The translations under genes were made by a program, and so were the position numbers. Under the pieces are notes generated by a model, which worked only from the letters and a program-made list of their open reading frames with translations, had not been told where the DNA came from and ran no database searches. Below, one piece after another: positions 1 to 9,420 of a stretch of 64,000 bases of DNA. The stretch comes from JAFAMS01 sp049520515 (lineage in GTDB: Bacteria; Vulcanimicrobiota; Vulcanimicrobiia; Vulcanimicrobiales; Vulcanimicrobiaceae), in assembly GCA_049520515.1 (NCBI GenBank), contig JBEKPS010000003.1, positions 1-64,000 on the forward strand, read 5' to 3'. How positions within the stretch are numbered: position 1 is the stretch's first letter; each line of letters starts with the position of its first letter.

Positions 1-101
1 ACTTCGAGACGATATGAGTGTCCGTGCAAACGCGAACACTTGCCCGGATGGTGTGGAAGAACGTGCGCTGCTTCGAAGTGAAACGTTTTGCGGACTTGCA
101 C
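1..101 (-). CDS. queD: QueD / 6-pyruvoyl-tetrahydropterin synthase family protein, N-terminal part (runs off the window)
   Basis: The minus strand from GTG at 101 encodes 33 residues before the window edge. They begin VQVRKTFHFEAAH and continue through a Pro-His-His-Pro-Gly-Lys-Cys segment to LHGHSYRLE. This is the N-terminus of the 6-carboxytetrahydropterin synthase / PTPS family: FxAAH and HGHSY supply the zinc-binding histidines, and the Cys in PGKCSRLHGHSY is the catalytic cysteine of QueD-type enzymes. The family makes the queuosine or pterin precursor. The start lies 5 nt after the E2 stop codon, so it is probably co-transcribed with the dehydrogenase genes. QueD and PTPS cannot be separated from this fragment; the CxxxHGH spacing favours QueD. 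Confidence 0.82.
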   Translation of the reverse strand, partial: MQVRKTFHFEAAHVLPHHPGKCSRLHGHSYRLE

Positions 102-106
102 CGGGT

Positions 107-1360
107 TTAGAGCGTGCCGGACGGACCCATCGCTTCGAGCCGCTTCTTGACGTCGGAGAGAAATGCGCTGGCGACACCGCCATCGACGACGCGGTGATCG
201 AGCGACAGGCAAACGTTCATGATCGAGCGGATCGCAATCGCATCGCCGGTCACGACGACCGGGCGTTTGACGACCGCTTCCATCGTAATGATGCCCGTCT
301 GTCCGGTTGGAAGAATCGGTGCCGAGAGAATCGAGCCGTTTGCGCCGGTGTTGTTAACGGTGAACGTGCCGCCGGCGAGATCGTCGGCGCCGAGCTGAGC
401 GCGTCGTGCGCGATCGACCAGGGTTCCGGCCGCGATCGCAAGCCCTTTGATCGAAAGCTTGTCGGCATTGCGCACGACCGGAAGAATCAAGTTGTCGGGC
501 AGCGCGACCGCGATCGAGACGTTGATGTCCTTGTGAACCTTGATGCCGGCGTCGCTAAATGACGCGTTCATCAACGGATATGCAGCCAGCGACCCGACGA
601 CCGCGCGCATGAAGAAGGGCAGCAGCGTCAGTTTCTGACCGTTCTCGCGTTCGAACGCGTCTTTCTCGCGCGTGCGCCACGCCCAAAGATTCGTGACGTC
701 CACCTCAACCATCGTCCACGCGTGCGGCGCGGTGTGCTTCGATTCGACCATCCGCTGCGCGATGATCTTGCGCGCTTGCGTGAGCGGGATCGTTGTCCCC
801 GGAATCGGATTGGTGTAGGTCGAGCGTCCATCGCTCGGCGCGCTCGGCGTGCGGGCGGGCGCCGCAGCCGGTGCCGCGCGGGCTGCCAAGATATCTTGTG
901 CCGTGATGCGCCCATTCGCGCCGGTTCCGCGGATGCTCGTCACGTCGACGTTGTGTTCGCGCGCGAGCTTGCGCACCGCCGGCGAAACTCCGCGCAGCGA
1001 ACTATCGCTGCGGGGGACGCCGTTCGTTTTCGGAGCGCTGTGCGCCGGAGCAGCGACGTGAACAGGAGCCGCGGGCGCAGCCATGATCGCGTCGGCGACC
1101 GGCTCAGCGTGCGAAGGCGCGCCGGCCTCGTCAATGACGGCGATCGCGGCGCCGGTTGGAACAGTCTCGCCTTCTTGGACGATGATCTCGCGCAGAATGC
1201 CGCTGACCGGCGCGGGGACTTCGGCGTTCACCTTGTCGGTCGATACCTCGACGAACGCTTCGTACTTTTCAATGCGATCGCCGGGCTTCTTGAGCCATTG
1301 CGCGACCGTACCTTCGGTGACCGTTTCGCCGAGCTGCGGCATCTTGATCGTCGTCGGCAT
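107..1360 (-). CDS. Dihydrolipoamide acyltransferase (E2) of a 2-oxoacid dehydrogenase complex
   Basis: 417 residues. An N-terminal lipoyl domain (about 1-75) carries the lipoylated Lys43 in STDKVNAEV. An Ala/Pro linker and a peripheral subunit-binding domain (about 125-160, VSPAVRKLAREH...GRITAQDI) follow, then the catalytic acyltransferase core ending with the HxxxDG motif (DHRVVDGG). The enzyme transfers the acyl group from lipoyl-lysine to CoA. Its ATG shares one base with the E1 beta stop (TAATG), and E1 beta and E1 alpha precede it in one operon. No E3 (dihydrolipoamide dehydrogenase) gene is in the window. One lipoyl domain and split E1 subunits fit either a branched-chain 2-oxoacid or a Gram-positive-type pyruvate complex. 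Confidence 0.93.
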   Translation of the reverse strand: MPTTIKMPQLGETVTEGTVAQWLKKPGDRIEKYEAFVEVSTDKVNAEVPAPVSGILREIIVQEGETVPTGAAIAVIDEAGAPSHAEPVADAIMAAPAAPVHVAAPAHSAPKTNGVPRSDSSLRGVSPAVRKLAREHNVDVTSIRGTGANGRITAQDILAARAAPAAAPARTPSAPSDGRSTYTNPIPGTTIPLTQARKIIAQRMVESKHTAPHAWTMVEVDVTNLWAWRTREKDAFERENGQKLTLLPFFMRAVVGSLAAYPLMNASFSDAGIKVHKDINVSIAVALPDNLILPVVRNADKLSIKGLAIAAGTLVDRARRAQLGADDLAGGTFTVNNTGANGSILSAPILPTGQTGIITMEAVVKRPVVVTGDAIAIRSIMNVCLSLDHRVVDGGVASAFLSDVKKRLEAMGPSGTL

Positions 1361-2376
1361 TAGAAATTCACCAAATCACGCATCGCTTCGCGCATCCGCT
1401 CGGTCGAGATCATGAACTCCTCTTCGAGCGTGATCGCGTAGCCCATGGCCGGAACATCGGGGCCGGCCAACCGCTTTATCGGCGCGTCCAAATCGAAGAG
1501 CGCCTCTTCGGCAACCATCGCAGCGATCTCGGCGCCAATGCCGCCGAACTTGTTATCTTCGTGGATGATCAGAAGCTTGCGTGTCTTGCGCACGCTTTCC
1601 AAAATCGTCTCACGATCCATCGGACGGATCGAGCGCAGATCGATTACTTCAACCGAGACGTCTTCCGTTTCGAGCTGACGCGCTGCATCGAGGGCTTGAT
1701 GGACGTAGAGTCCATACGAGACGACCGTTAGCTGCGAGCCTTCTTTCTTAATATCGGCCTTGCCGATCGGCAGGACGAAATGTCCCTCGGGGACTGGTCC
1801 CTTGACGAGACGATAGGTTTTCTTGTGCTCGAGAAACAGCACCGGATCGGGATCCTCGATCGCGGCCGTCAACAGACCCTTGATATCCGACGGCGTCGAA
1901 GGCGCGAGTATCTTCAGTCCAGGGACGTGATAGAACAACGCTTCAATGGAGACCGAATGCGAGAGCGCGCCGCGCACACCGCCGCCGTAGGGCGTGCGGA
2001 TCACGAGCGGACACGTATAGTCGCCGTTGCTGCGGTAACGCGTCTTGGCGGCTTCACCGACGATTTGATTGAACGCGGGATAGATGAAGTCGGCGAATTG
2101 AATCTCTGCAATCGGACGCAAACCTTCCATCGCCATGCCGATTGCGACACCGACAATCGAAGCTTCGGCGAGCGGCGTATCGATAATGCGCTTCGGACCG
2201 AATTCCTCGAGAAAGCCTTTGGTGATAAGGAAGACGTTCCCGCGAGCGCCGACGTCTTCGCCCATGACGAGAACGCGATCGTCCCGCACGAGCGCATCAT
2301 GCAGCGTTTCGCGCACCGCCTCGACATTGTTCATCTCGCGGGAGGACATCTCGCGCGTTTGCGTCGCTATTGCCAC
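1360..2376 (-). CDS. 2-oxoacid dehydrogenase E1 component, beta subunit
   Basis: 338 residues, normal for the family. The transketolase-like pyrimidine-binding half contains MGEDVGARGNVF and GxAIGMAMEGLRPIAEIQFADF. The C-terminal half carries the transketolase C domain (VIDLRSIRPMD, IIHEDNKFGGIGAEI). With E1 alpha it forms the thiamine-diphosphate heterotetramer that decarboxylates the 2-oxoacid and reductively acylates the E2 lipoyl group. The start is GTG, overlapping the E1 alpha 3' end by 10 nt; the stop overlaps the E2 ATG. This tight packing suggests translational coupling of all three subunits. Confidence 0.94.
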   Translation of the reverse strand: MAIATQTREMSSREMNNVEAVRETLHDALVRDDRVLVMGEDVGARGNVFLITKGFLEEFGPKRIIDTPLAEASIVGVAIGMAMEGLRPIAEIQFADFIYPAFNQIVGEAAKTRYRSNGDYTCPLVIRTPYGGGVRGALSHSVSIEALFYHVPGLKILAPSTPSDIKGLLTAAIEDPDPVLFLEHKKTYRLVKGPVPEGHFVLPIGKADIKKEGSQLTVVSYGLYVHQALDAARQLETEDVSVEVIDLRSIRPMDRETILESVRKTRKLLIIHEDNKFGGIGAEIAAMVAEEALFDLDAPIKRLAGPDVPAMGYAITLEEEFMISTERMREAMRDLVNF

Positions 2377-3407
2377 GGTTCGAAGTCTCCCGCATACACG
2401 TTCTTGTACAGATCCGAGGGCTCGGGAAGCGGCATCGCTTCGGCCCGGTCGGTGGCGTCATTTGTTTCCTCGAGAATCTCGCGGCGCAACGATTCGATCT
2501 TGGCGTCATCGATGACGCCGTTCGCGAGCAATATTGCTTCGTACGTCGTAATCGGATCGCGCTTGCGCAGCTCTTGCACGACCTCGCGAGAACGATACGC
2601 ACGGTCATCATCGTCGGTCGAGTGCGAAAGGAAGCGCGCGCACTTGGCTTCGAGTAGCGTCGGTCCGCCGCCGCTGCGTGCACGATCGAGTGCACGCTTG
2701 ACGGCGTCATAGCTGATCAGCGGATCCATTCCGTCGAACGACTCGCCCGGGATACCGTACGCGACAGCTTTTTGCGCGACGTCTTTGACGTGCATTTGCT
2801 GCGACTGCGGGACCGAAATCGCGATCCCGTTGTTCTGACAGAGAAATACGATCGGCAAATTGTGAATCGACGCGAAATTGACGGATTCGTGCCATTCGCC
2901 TTCGCTGGTTCCGCCTTCGCCGAACGTGACGAGCACCGCGCGCCCGGTTTCGCCGCGATAGGTGAACGCGTATGCGGCGCCGACCGCGTGCGGAATGTGC
3001 GCCGAGATGATCGACGAGATGTTCATGATGCCGAGATCGTGATTCCCGAAGTGATTCGGGAATTGACGCCCGCCCGAACGCTCCGCGCCACGAGCGAACA
3101 TCGAGAGTAGCAAATCGAGAATCGAATATCCGATGCCGAGGACGAGGCCGAGATCGCGATAGTACGGGACGAAAATGTCTTTGCCGCGCTCAAATGCCAA
3201 CGCAGCGCCGGCTTGCACCGCTTCGTGTCCCTCGCTGCCGAGTGCGAACGGTACCTTGCCCTGCCGGTTGAGCTGAAAGCCACGGTTGTCGACGATCCGC
3301 TGCATCAACATGTTGCGCAGGACTGTAACGAGCTGTTCGTCCGACAGTCCATAGCGCTCGAACGTCGTTGCGCCGGGGCCGGTCTGCGGTTTCAGCTGGC
3401 TTCTCAT
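2367..3407 (-). CDS. 2-oxoacid dehydrogenase E1 component, alpha subunit (branched-chain type)
   Basis: 346 residues. The ThDP-binding region reads GEGGTSEGEWHESVNFA, followed about 25 residues on by QNNG. The usual GDG of the ThDP motif is GEG here, a conservative change. The phosphorylation-loop-like region and SFDGMDPL are present. The N-terminal LVTVLRNMLMQRIVDNRGFQLNRQGK resembles branched-chain E1 alpha more than PDH E1 alpha, so a bkd-type complex is my preferred reading, but substrate specificity cannot be fixed by eye. It is the first gene of the operon and diverges from the M20 amidohydrolase across a 75-nt gap that carries a palindromic repeat. Confidence 0.92.
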   Translation of the reverse strand: MRSQLKPQTGPGATTFERYGLSDEQLVTVLRNMLMQRIVDNRGFQLNRQGKVPFALGSEGHEAVQAGAALAFERGKDIFVPYYRDLGLVLGIGYSILDLLLSMFARGAERSGGRQFPNHFGNHDLGIMNISSIISAHIPHAVGAAYAFTYRGETGRAVLVTFGEGGTSEGEWHESVNFASIHNLPIVFLCQNNGIAISVPQSQQMHVKDVAQKAVAYGIPGESFDGMDPLISYDAVKRALDRARSGGGPTLLEAKCARFLSHSTDDDDRAYRSREVVQELRKRDPITTYEAILLANGVIDDAKIESLRREILEETNDATDRAEAMPLPEPSDLYKNVYAGDFEPWQ

Positions 3408-3430
3408 TCTCGGTCGGCTCCCTTCTATAG

Positions 3431-3482
3431 ACGTGTCGTACCCCCCGCAGAGCCTTGCGGGGCGCTACGCTCGGGATGACAA
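3431..3482. repeat. Palindromic intergenic repeat copy 1
   Basis: Read on minus, this stretch contains gtcatcccgagcgtagcgcc followed by a GC hairpin (CCCCGC ... GCGGGG with a short loop). The gtcatcccgagcg core matches the copy at the end of thiG (27694-27738) and resembles the copies inside the glycosyltransferase and glcE genes. It fills the divergent gap between E1 alpha and the M20 gene and abuts the M20 start codon. The opposite arm (tcgaaggg or tcgaggga) is not evident, so this may be a partial copy. Confidence 0.6.
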
Positions 3483-4652
3483 ATGAGGATGGGTATGCTG
3501 CTGGATCGTCCGCAAATCTCCGAGGAGCTCGTCCAGGTCCGACGACACCTCCACATGTATCCGGAGTTGTCGCTCGTTGAGCACGACACCGCAAAATATC
3601 TCGAGGAGCACCTTCGCAAGATGCGCCTTGACGATCTACGGACGGGGATCGGCAAGACCGGATTGCTGGGGACGCTCAAGGGCGGCAAGCCTGGCCCCGT
3701 GACGCTGCTGCGCGCCGACATCGATGCGCTCCCGGTTACCGAGCTCGGCGAGACGCCGTATCGCTCCAAAAACGTCGGCAAGATGCATGCGTGCGGCCAC
3801 GACGGCCACATGTCTATTTTACTGAACGCGGCTAAGACGCTCGCGGAGCGCCGCGCCGAGGTTCCGGGGACGCTCGTCTTTTGTTTTCAGCCGGGTGAAG
3901 AAGGCCTAGCCGGCAACAAGCTGATGATCGAGGACGGGGCGCTCGAGAATCCACACGTCGACCGCACCTTCGCCTTACATTTGTATACGGGCCTCGATGT
4001 TGGGAAGATCGGCGTACGCGATGGCGCGTTCTTCGCGTCGGCCGACGAATTCACGCTGCACATCCGCGGAAAAGGCGGCCACGGCGGGATGCCGCAGACG
4101 ACGCACGATCCGATTGCTGCGGCCGGTTATTTCATCACGATGGTGCAGACGCTCGTGAGCCGCGAAATCGCGCCGAAGGATCCTGTCGTTGTAACGGTCG
4201 GACACATTGAGGCCGGCACGACGTTCAACGTGATTCCGGATGAAGTGATGCTGCGTGGAACCGTGCGCACGTTCGATCCGGAGATCCGTAAGAGCATGCC
4301 GGAGCGCATCGAGCGCATCGCCAAAGGCGTCGGCGACGCCATGCGCGTGCAGCCTTCGATGGAATATCGTTGGAGCTACCCGCCGACGGTCAACGACAAA
4401 GCGATGAACGACGTCGTGCGCGAGGTCGGCCGCAAGACGCTCGGCGACGAGAACGTTGTCGAGCACGACCTCGTCAGCTGGGCCGAAGACATGTCGTTCA
4501 TGCAAGAGCAGCGGCCCGGGGCGTACTTCATCGTCGGCGCACGCGGCGACGAGAGGACGGCGTTCCCACACCACTCGGCGCGCTTCGACATCGACGAACG
4601 GGCGCTCGAGGTCGGTTACCAGATGATGGTGGCTTTGGGGCTGCGCGGCTAA
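3483..4652 (+). CDS. M20 family amidohydrolase (N-acyl-amino-acid / hippurate hydrolase type)
   Basis: 389 residues, the usual size. The zinc-site signature MHACGHDGHM sits at residues 101-110 with Cys104, which is typical of the M20D amidohydrolase branch (hippuricase, IAA-amino acid hydrolase, N-acetyl-diaminopimelate deacetylase). QPGEEG supplies the catalytic Glu pair, and a dimerisation domain starts near RGKGGHGGMPQ. It should release the acyl group from N-acyl amino acids in the cytoplasm; the exact substrate is unknown. It stands alone between the divergent dehydrogenase operon and glutamate synthase, and starts directly after a palindromic repeat. Confidence 0.9.
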   Translation: MRMGMLLDRPQISEELVQVRRHLHMYPELSLVEHDTAKYLEEHLRKMRLDDLRTGIGKTGLLGTLKGGKPGPVTLLRADIDALPVTELGETPYRSKNVGKMHACGHDGHMSILLNAAKTLAERRAEVPGTLVFCFQPGEEGLAGNKLMIEDGALENPHVDRTFALHLYTGLDVGKIGVRDGAFFASADEFTLHIRGKGGHGGMPQTTHDPIAAAGYFITMVQTLVSREIAPKDPVVVTVGHIEAGTTFNVIPDEVMLRGTVRTFDPEIRKSMPERIERIAKGVGDAMRVQPSMEYRWSYPPTVNDKAMNDVVREVGRKTLGDENVVEHDLVSWAEDMSFMQEQRPGAYFIVGARGDERTAFPHHSARFDIDERALEVGYQMMVALGLRG

Positions 4653-4711
4653 GGTCGTATCCCGCAGCGAGCGCGATTGGTTAAAATGTATACAAATTAG
4701 CCATTTGTCGA

Positions 4712-4740
4712 TTGACCCCATAGCTGGCCTGGCCTAAAGT
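4712..4740 (+). promoter_or_regulatory. Predicted sigma-70-type promoter of the glutamate synthase gene
   Basis: TTGACC (4712-4717), an exact 17-nt spacer and TAAAGT (4735-4740). The start codon is at 4753, so transcription should begin about 4-7 nt before the ATG. No Shine-Dalgarno sequence is visible. The mRNA would be leaderless or nearly so. Confidence 0.6.
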
Positions 4741-4752
4741 CGAAAATTACAC

Positions 4753-7700
4753 ATGCGCCCCCCCGAAGAGCACGACGCCTGTGGCGTCGGCTTCATTGCT
4801 GATCTTTCGCACACCGCATCCCATGAAATCGTGCGCCTTGCGCTCGAGGCCGTTGGTTGTATGGTGCACCGCGGGGCGCGAGGCTCCGATGGGCGTACGG
4901 GTGACGGCGCCGGTCTTCTGATCGAGACGCCGCGGAGTCTTTTGATCCGCGAGTTGCCGCCCATGAGCCGGCGCGTTCCGGAGCGGCATCTTGCCGCGAT
5001 TGCGCTGTTCTTGCCGCACGATCCGGAAGAAGCGACAGGATTGCGCGGCCAGATCGAGGCGGCGGTCTACGCAACCGACGTCAAGCCGCTGCTCTGGCGG
5101 CGCCCAAAGGTAGATCCCGAGGTGCTCGGCGAGCACGCCCGCGCGACGCGGCCGCTCTACGAGCAACTGCTCGTTGACATGGGGCCGGGGAACGTGCGGG
5201 AGCGCATGCGTCAGGTGCGGCGCAATATCATCCGTACGTTGCGCGACGCCGGCGGCGGCGCAGCCCTTGTCAGCGCCTCGCCCGACAGCGTTATCTACAA
5301 AGGATTGCTGTCCAGCAACGAGCTCGGTTCGTACTTCAAAGATTTGCGCGATCCGGCGTTCACCTCGCGTTACGCGATCTTCCACCAACGCTTCTCGACG
5401 AACACGTCGCCCTCGTGGAAGCTAGTGCAGCCGTTCAACCTCGTCGCGCATAACGGCGAGATCAACACGATTACCGGAAACCGCGCCTGGATGCGCGCTC
5501 GTGGCATGCAGCCGATTCGCGGAGCCAGCGATTCGCTCGATTTCGATACGAATCTCGATGAGATGCTTGGCGCGGGTCATCGCATCGACGTTGCGATCGA
5601 CTTCATGCTCGCGCCGGCGATCGACCCCGAGGACGATCGCTTACACGCGTACTACGACGCGCACGTACCGACGATCGAACCGTGGGATGGCCCCGCAGCC
5701 ATGATCTTCACCGATGGCGACATCGTCGGCGCGGCGCTCGATCGAAACGGTTTCCGCCCAATGCGCTGGTGCCGCACCGAATCTGGAAAAGTTTTGTGTG
5801 CAAGCGAAGCCGGCGTCGTCGATTTCGGCAGCGATGCGATCGTGCAGCGCGGCCGCCTAGGACCTGGCGAACGGCTCGTCGTGCGCTTCGCGACCGGCGA
5901 GTTGGTCCAGCCGAAGACGTTTCGTGAAGAGCGGCGCGCACGCGGCGACTATCGTCCGATCGTGCGCTCGTGGCATCTCGATCTCCCGAGCGAGGCTCTG
6001 ACCGCTCCCCCGGAGCCGACCAATTCAGAACTCGTGCGCTTTGCGTTCGCGAAGGATGAGATCAAAGATGTCGTCGAGGTCGTCGCAGCCGGCGGCGGTG
6101 AGCCGATCCTCTCGATGGGCGACGATGCGGCGTTGCCGTTCCTCGAGCGCCGTATGCCGGTCGCATACTACTTGCGTCAGCGTTTTGCTCAAGTGACCAA
6201 TCCCCCGATCGATCCGTATCGCGAAGGGCTCGTCTTCGATATGCGCGCCTGGATCGGATCCGGCCCGACGAACGGCGACGTCCCGTCGTTCGGTTCGCTC
6301 GTTATGCTCGAGCATGCGGTGCTCGACGAGCACGCATTCGATCTCGTTCGAGCTGACGAACGGCTCTTGCAGCACGTCGTAAAACTCGAGCTCGGCGCGT
6401 CGCGACTCGGCGAGCGCTTGCGCGAAATCGCGCACGAAGCAGAAGAAGCCGTGCGACACGGAGCGAGCCTGATCGTTCTCGACGATCGCGACGCGCATAC
6501 GCCCGTGCCTGCAGTGCTTGCAGCGGGAGCCGTCCATCAAACATTGACGAGCGCGGGTTTGCGCATGCAATCGAGCATTGCGGTTGCGGATGGGTTCGGA
6601 CGTGATTCGCATTCGATTGCGGCCGTGATCTCCGCCGGCGCGAATGTCGTTTGTCCGTGGCTCGGTTTGCGTATTGCCGCGCATCATGGCGGGACGAGCC
6701 GCGCGTTTCTCGATGGCGTGCGTTCAGGCGTACTCAAAGTGATGTCGAAGCTGGGCATCTGCACGCTGCGTTCGTATATTGGTGCGCAGACGTTCGAAAC
6801 GATCGGGCTCGGACGGGACATCGTCGATCTGTGCTTCCCTGGGATGCGCGCGCACGTTCCGACCATCCGTATGAACGAACTGGAAGAAGATATTCGCGCC
6901 TGGAGCACGGCGGCGGACGCGGGCGGGGCTCCGCAGGATCGCGGCCTGTTCCGTTACCGCCGCGAAGGCATACGCCGCGGATTCGATCCGAACGTCATCA
7001 AATTCTTGCGCGCAGCCGCGATGAACGGCGACTACGCGGCCTACGAAAAGCTTTCCGATGAAATGGAAGCCCGTCCGCCGATTGCGCTGCGCGATTTGAT
7101 TGCGCCGCAATCGATCGGCGACCCCATTGCCCTCGAAGAGACGCAGAGCGCTGCTGATATCGTGCGGAAGTTCGTAACTGCCGCGATGTCGCTGGGATCG
7201 CTCGGTCCGGAAGCGCATGCCACGATCGCAACGGGCGTCAATGCGATCGGTGCGCGCAGTAATTCAGGCGAAGGCGGTGAAGATTCGTCGCGCTTCTGGG
7301 GGCCGTCGCGCAGCGCGATCAAGCAAGTCGCGTCAGCCCGTTTCGGCGTCGGTGCGGAATACTTGGCGAGTGCTGATGAGCTCGAGATCAAGATGGCGCA
7401 GGGCAGCAAGCCCGGCGAAGGCGGACAGATTCCCGGTTTCAAGGTCTCGGCCGACATCGCGCGCATACGCGGTGCACGTCCCGGGCAACAACTGATCTCT
7501 CCGCCGCCCCACCACGACATCTATTCGATCGAAGACCTGGCGCAGTTGATCTACGATTTGCGGCGCGCGGCTCCGCAAGCCAGGATTGCAGTCAAGCTCG
7601 TCAGTCAGTCGGGAATCGGCGTCGTAGCAAGCGGCGTCGCGAAGGCCCGTGCAGATGTCATTCACATCAGCGGCTTCGACGGCGGCACGGGCGCATCGCC

Positions 7701-8943
7701 GCTCTCGTCGATCAAGCACGCGGGATTGCCGTGGGAATTGGGGCTCGTTGAAACGCACCACGCGCTCGTCGCAAACGGCTTGCGCTCGCGCGTCAAGCTC
7801 CGTGTCGACGGTGGTTTCAAGAGCGGGCGCGACGTGATCGTCGCCGCAATGCTTGGCGCCGATATGTACGGTTTCGGAACGGCGCTCTTGATCGCGCTCG
7901 GCTGCATCTACGCGCGGCAGTGTCACAAGAACACGTGCCCGGTTGGGATCGCGAGTCAAGATCCGAAGTACCGCGAGAAATTCAAAGGCAAGCCGGAAGA
8001 CGCGATTGCGTTTTTCGAGTTCATCGCGAACGACGTGCGGCGCCGCCTCGCCAAGCTCGGTGCCCGCAGCCTCGAAGAGATTCATGGGCGCTCGGATCTG
8101 CTGCGCGTTGCAGACGCAGCGCTCGATTTGGGCGTTGACGTCGATCTCACGGAAGTTTTGCGCTTACCGGAGCAGATGGTCGAGCCGCGCGACGTCCCGA
8201 TAGAAGAGAGTCACGTCGACGATCGCGCCTCGGCGCGCAACGAGCGTTTCGTCATCACGCCCGCCGATCGCACGATCGGGGCGCGGATCGCACACTCGAT
8301 CGTGCTGCAGCGCAAGAACGGTGAAGATGTTCGGCCGACCGTGCTGCGCTATCGTGGAACCGCAGGTCAGAGCTTCGGTGCCTTCATTACGAACGGCTTG
8401 ACGCTCGAGCTCGACGGCGACGCCAACGATTTCGTCGGCAAGGGAATGGAAGGCGGGAAGATCATCGTCCGCTCGCCCGGCGAGCCGCACGAACCCGCAA
8501 TCGGAAATGCCTGCTTCTACGGTGCGCGCGGAGGCGAGGCGTTCGTCTACGGCGCGGCCGGCGAGCGGCTAGCAGTGCGCAATTCCGGTGCGACGATCGT
8601 GACCGAGGGCGCCGGCGATCACGCGTGCGAGTACATGACGAAGGGGACCGTTGCGATTCTGGGACCGGTCGGGCGCAACTTCGCGAGCGGCATGACGGGT
8701 GGGACGGTGTTTACATTGCTCGCGGATGCGCCGGCCGATCTCCCGCACGAAGACATGTCGGTGATGTCGGCGCGCGATTCGGACGCAGGCTTGTTGCGCG
8801 ACCTGCTCGAGCGCCATCACGCTGCTACAAACTCAGCCCTCGCGCGCGAACTCGTCGCCTCGTGGCCCGAGTCCGCGCAGCGGTTCGGGAAATTTGCTCC
8901 GGGGGCTACGGTCTCAGAACCGGTCGCCGCGCAAAGCCGCTAG
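4753..8943 (+). CDS. gltB: Glutamate synthase, large subunit
   Basis: 1396 residues, slightly shorter than typical GltB (about 1500). The N-terminal class II glutamine amidotransferase domain contains the nucleophile Cys10 in HDACGVGF; in this family a short propeptide is removed to expose this Cys. A central domain (about 400-700), the FMN-binding synthase barrel (about 750-1130) and the C-terminal GXGXG beta-helix (GKGMEGGKIIVR, GERLAVRNSG) follow. The 3Fe-4S ligands are Cys1051, Cys1057 and Cys1062. It makes two glutamates from glutamine and 2-oxoglutarate. No small subunit (gltD) is adjacent, so it is either ferredoxin-dependent or paired with a distant gltD. Its last 4 nt overlap the convergent gene at 8940. 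Confidence 0.95.
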   Translation: MRPPEEHDACGVGFIADLSHTASHEIVRLALEAVGCMVHRGARGSDGRTGDGAGLLIETPRSLLIRELPPMSRRVPERHLAAIALFLPHDPEEATGLRGQIEAAVYATDVKPLLWRRPKVDPEVLGEHARATRPLYEQLLVDMGPGNVRERMRQVRRNIIRTLRDAGGGAALVSASPDSVIYKGLLSSNELGSYFKDLRDPAFTSRYAIFHQRFSTNTSPSWKLVQPFNLVAHNGEINTITGNRAWMRARGMQPIRGASDSLDFDTNLDEMLGAGHRIDVAIDFMLAPAIDPEDDRLHAYYDAHVPTIEPWDGPAAMIFTDGDIVGAALDRNGFRPMRWCRTESGKVLCASEAGVVDFGSDAIVQRGRLGPGERLVVRFATGELVQPKTFREERRARGDYRPIVRSWHLDLPSEALTAPPEPTNSELVRFAFAKDEIKDVVEVVAAGGGEPILSMGDDAALPFLERRMPVAYYLRQRFAQVTNPPIDPYREGLVFDMRAWIGSGPTNGDVPSFGSLVMLEHAVLDEHAFDLVRADERLLQHVVKLELGASRLGERLREIAHEAEEAVRHGASLIVLDDRDAHTPVPAVLAAGAVHQTLTSAGLRMQSSIAVADGFGRDSHSIAAVISAGANVVCPWLGLRIAAHHGGTSRAFLDGVRSGVLKVMSKLGICTLRSYIGAQTFETIGLGRDIVDLCFPGMRAHVPTIRMNELEEDIRAWSTAADAGGAPQDRGLFRYRREGIRRGFDPNVIKFLRAAAMNGDYAAYEKLSDEMEARPPIALRDLIAPQSIGDPIALEETQSAADIVRKFVTAAMSLGSLGPEAHATIATGVNAIGARSNSGEGGEDSSRFWGPSRSAIKQVASARFGVGAEYLASADELEIKMAQGSKPGEGGQIPGFKVSADIARIRGARPGQQLISPPPHHDIYSIEDLAQLIYDLRRAAPQARIAVKLVSQSGIGVVASGVAKARADVIHISGFDGGTGASPLSSIKHAGLPWELGLVETHHALVANGLRSRVKLRVDGGFKSGRDVIVAAMLGADMYGFGTALLIALGCIYARQCHKNTCPVGIASQDPKYREKFKGKPEDAIAFFEFIANDVRRRLAKLGARSLEEIHGRSDLLRVADAALDLGVDVDLTEVLRLPEQMVEPRDVPIEESHVDDRASARNERFVITPADRTIGARIAHSIVLQRKNGEDVRPTVLRYRGTAGQSFGAFITNGLTLELDGDANDFVGKGMEGGKIIVRSPGEPHEPAIGNACFYGARGGEAFVYGAAGERLAVRNSGATIVTEGAGDHACEYMTKGTVAILGPVGRNFASGMTGGTVFTLLADAPADLPHEDMSVMSARDSDAGLLRDLLERHHAATNSALARELVASWPESAQRFGKFAPGATVSEPVAAQSR

Positions 8944-9281
8944 TCGGACTCTTTGCTGGCCGCCTCATACGCGCCGCGCGCATGAGAGACCATGTCTTGC
9001 GCCATCTGCCGGGCTTGCTCGGCGTTGGCGCGCATTGCCTCCGAGCCCAACTTCATCAATTCTGAGAGATGGCCCATGGCTCGGTTCGTGTAGTCCTGAT
9101 TGAGCGCGGCGGACTTGGAGGCATGCTCCGCGAGCGTTTTTTGAAGCTCGCCGGCTGCGGTCATCGATTGCTCGATGTAGGGCTTCATCTGCTCCGCCGA
9201 TTGGCTGGCCGCTTGCGAGACTCGATTCTGAAGCTCGCGAGCCTGGGACATAATGCGTTCAGTGAGGTCGGACGGATTCAT
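8940..9281 (-). CDS. Small coiled-coil protein, phasin-like
   Basis: 113 residues, almost entirely amphipathic helix (EQMKPYIEQSMTAAGELQK, MGHLSELMKLGSEAMRAN), rich in Ala, Gln, Glu and Met, with no signal peptide, Cys or Trp. The pattern resembles phasin or apolipoprotein-like proteins that coat granules, but no PHA synthesis genes are nearby, so a granule role is only a guess. It converges with gltB, overlapping by 4 nt, and has its own promoter region at 9282-9405, which it shares divergently with the lipoprotein gene. Confidence 0.75.
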   Translation of the reverse strand: MNPSDLTERIMSQARELQNRVSQAASQSAEQMKPYIEQSMTAAGELQKTLAEHASKSAALNQDYTNRAMGHLSELMKLGSEAMRANAEQARQMAQDMVSHARGAYEAASKESD

Positions 9282-9420
9282 GAGCGCGTCCTTTCGTCTG
9301 GTCGGGCGCCTTTGGCGCTTGTTATGTGCTCATCCCCCATCCGTGCGTCCTCACACTTTCTAAACCGGCGCAAGGTCAGGGAACGATCGGCGCGAACCGC
9401 TTGCCTTGTCACCAAGGAAG

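Noticed and set aside
6025..6687. 220-residue frame on minus within gltB
   Set aside because: Shadow of a continuous GltB reading frame.
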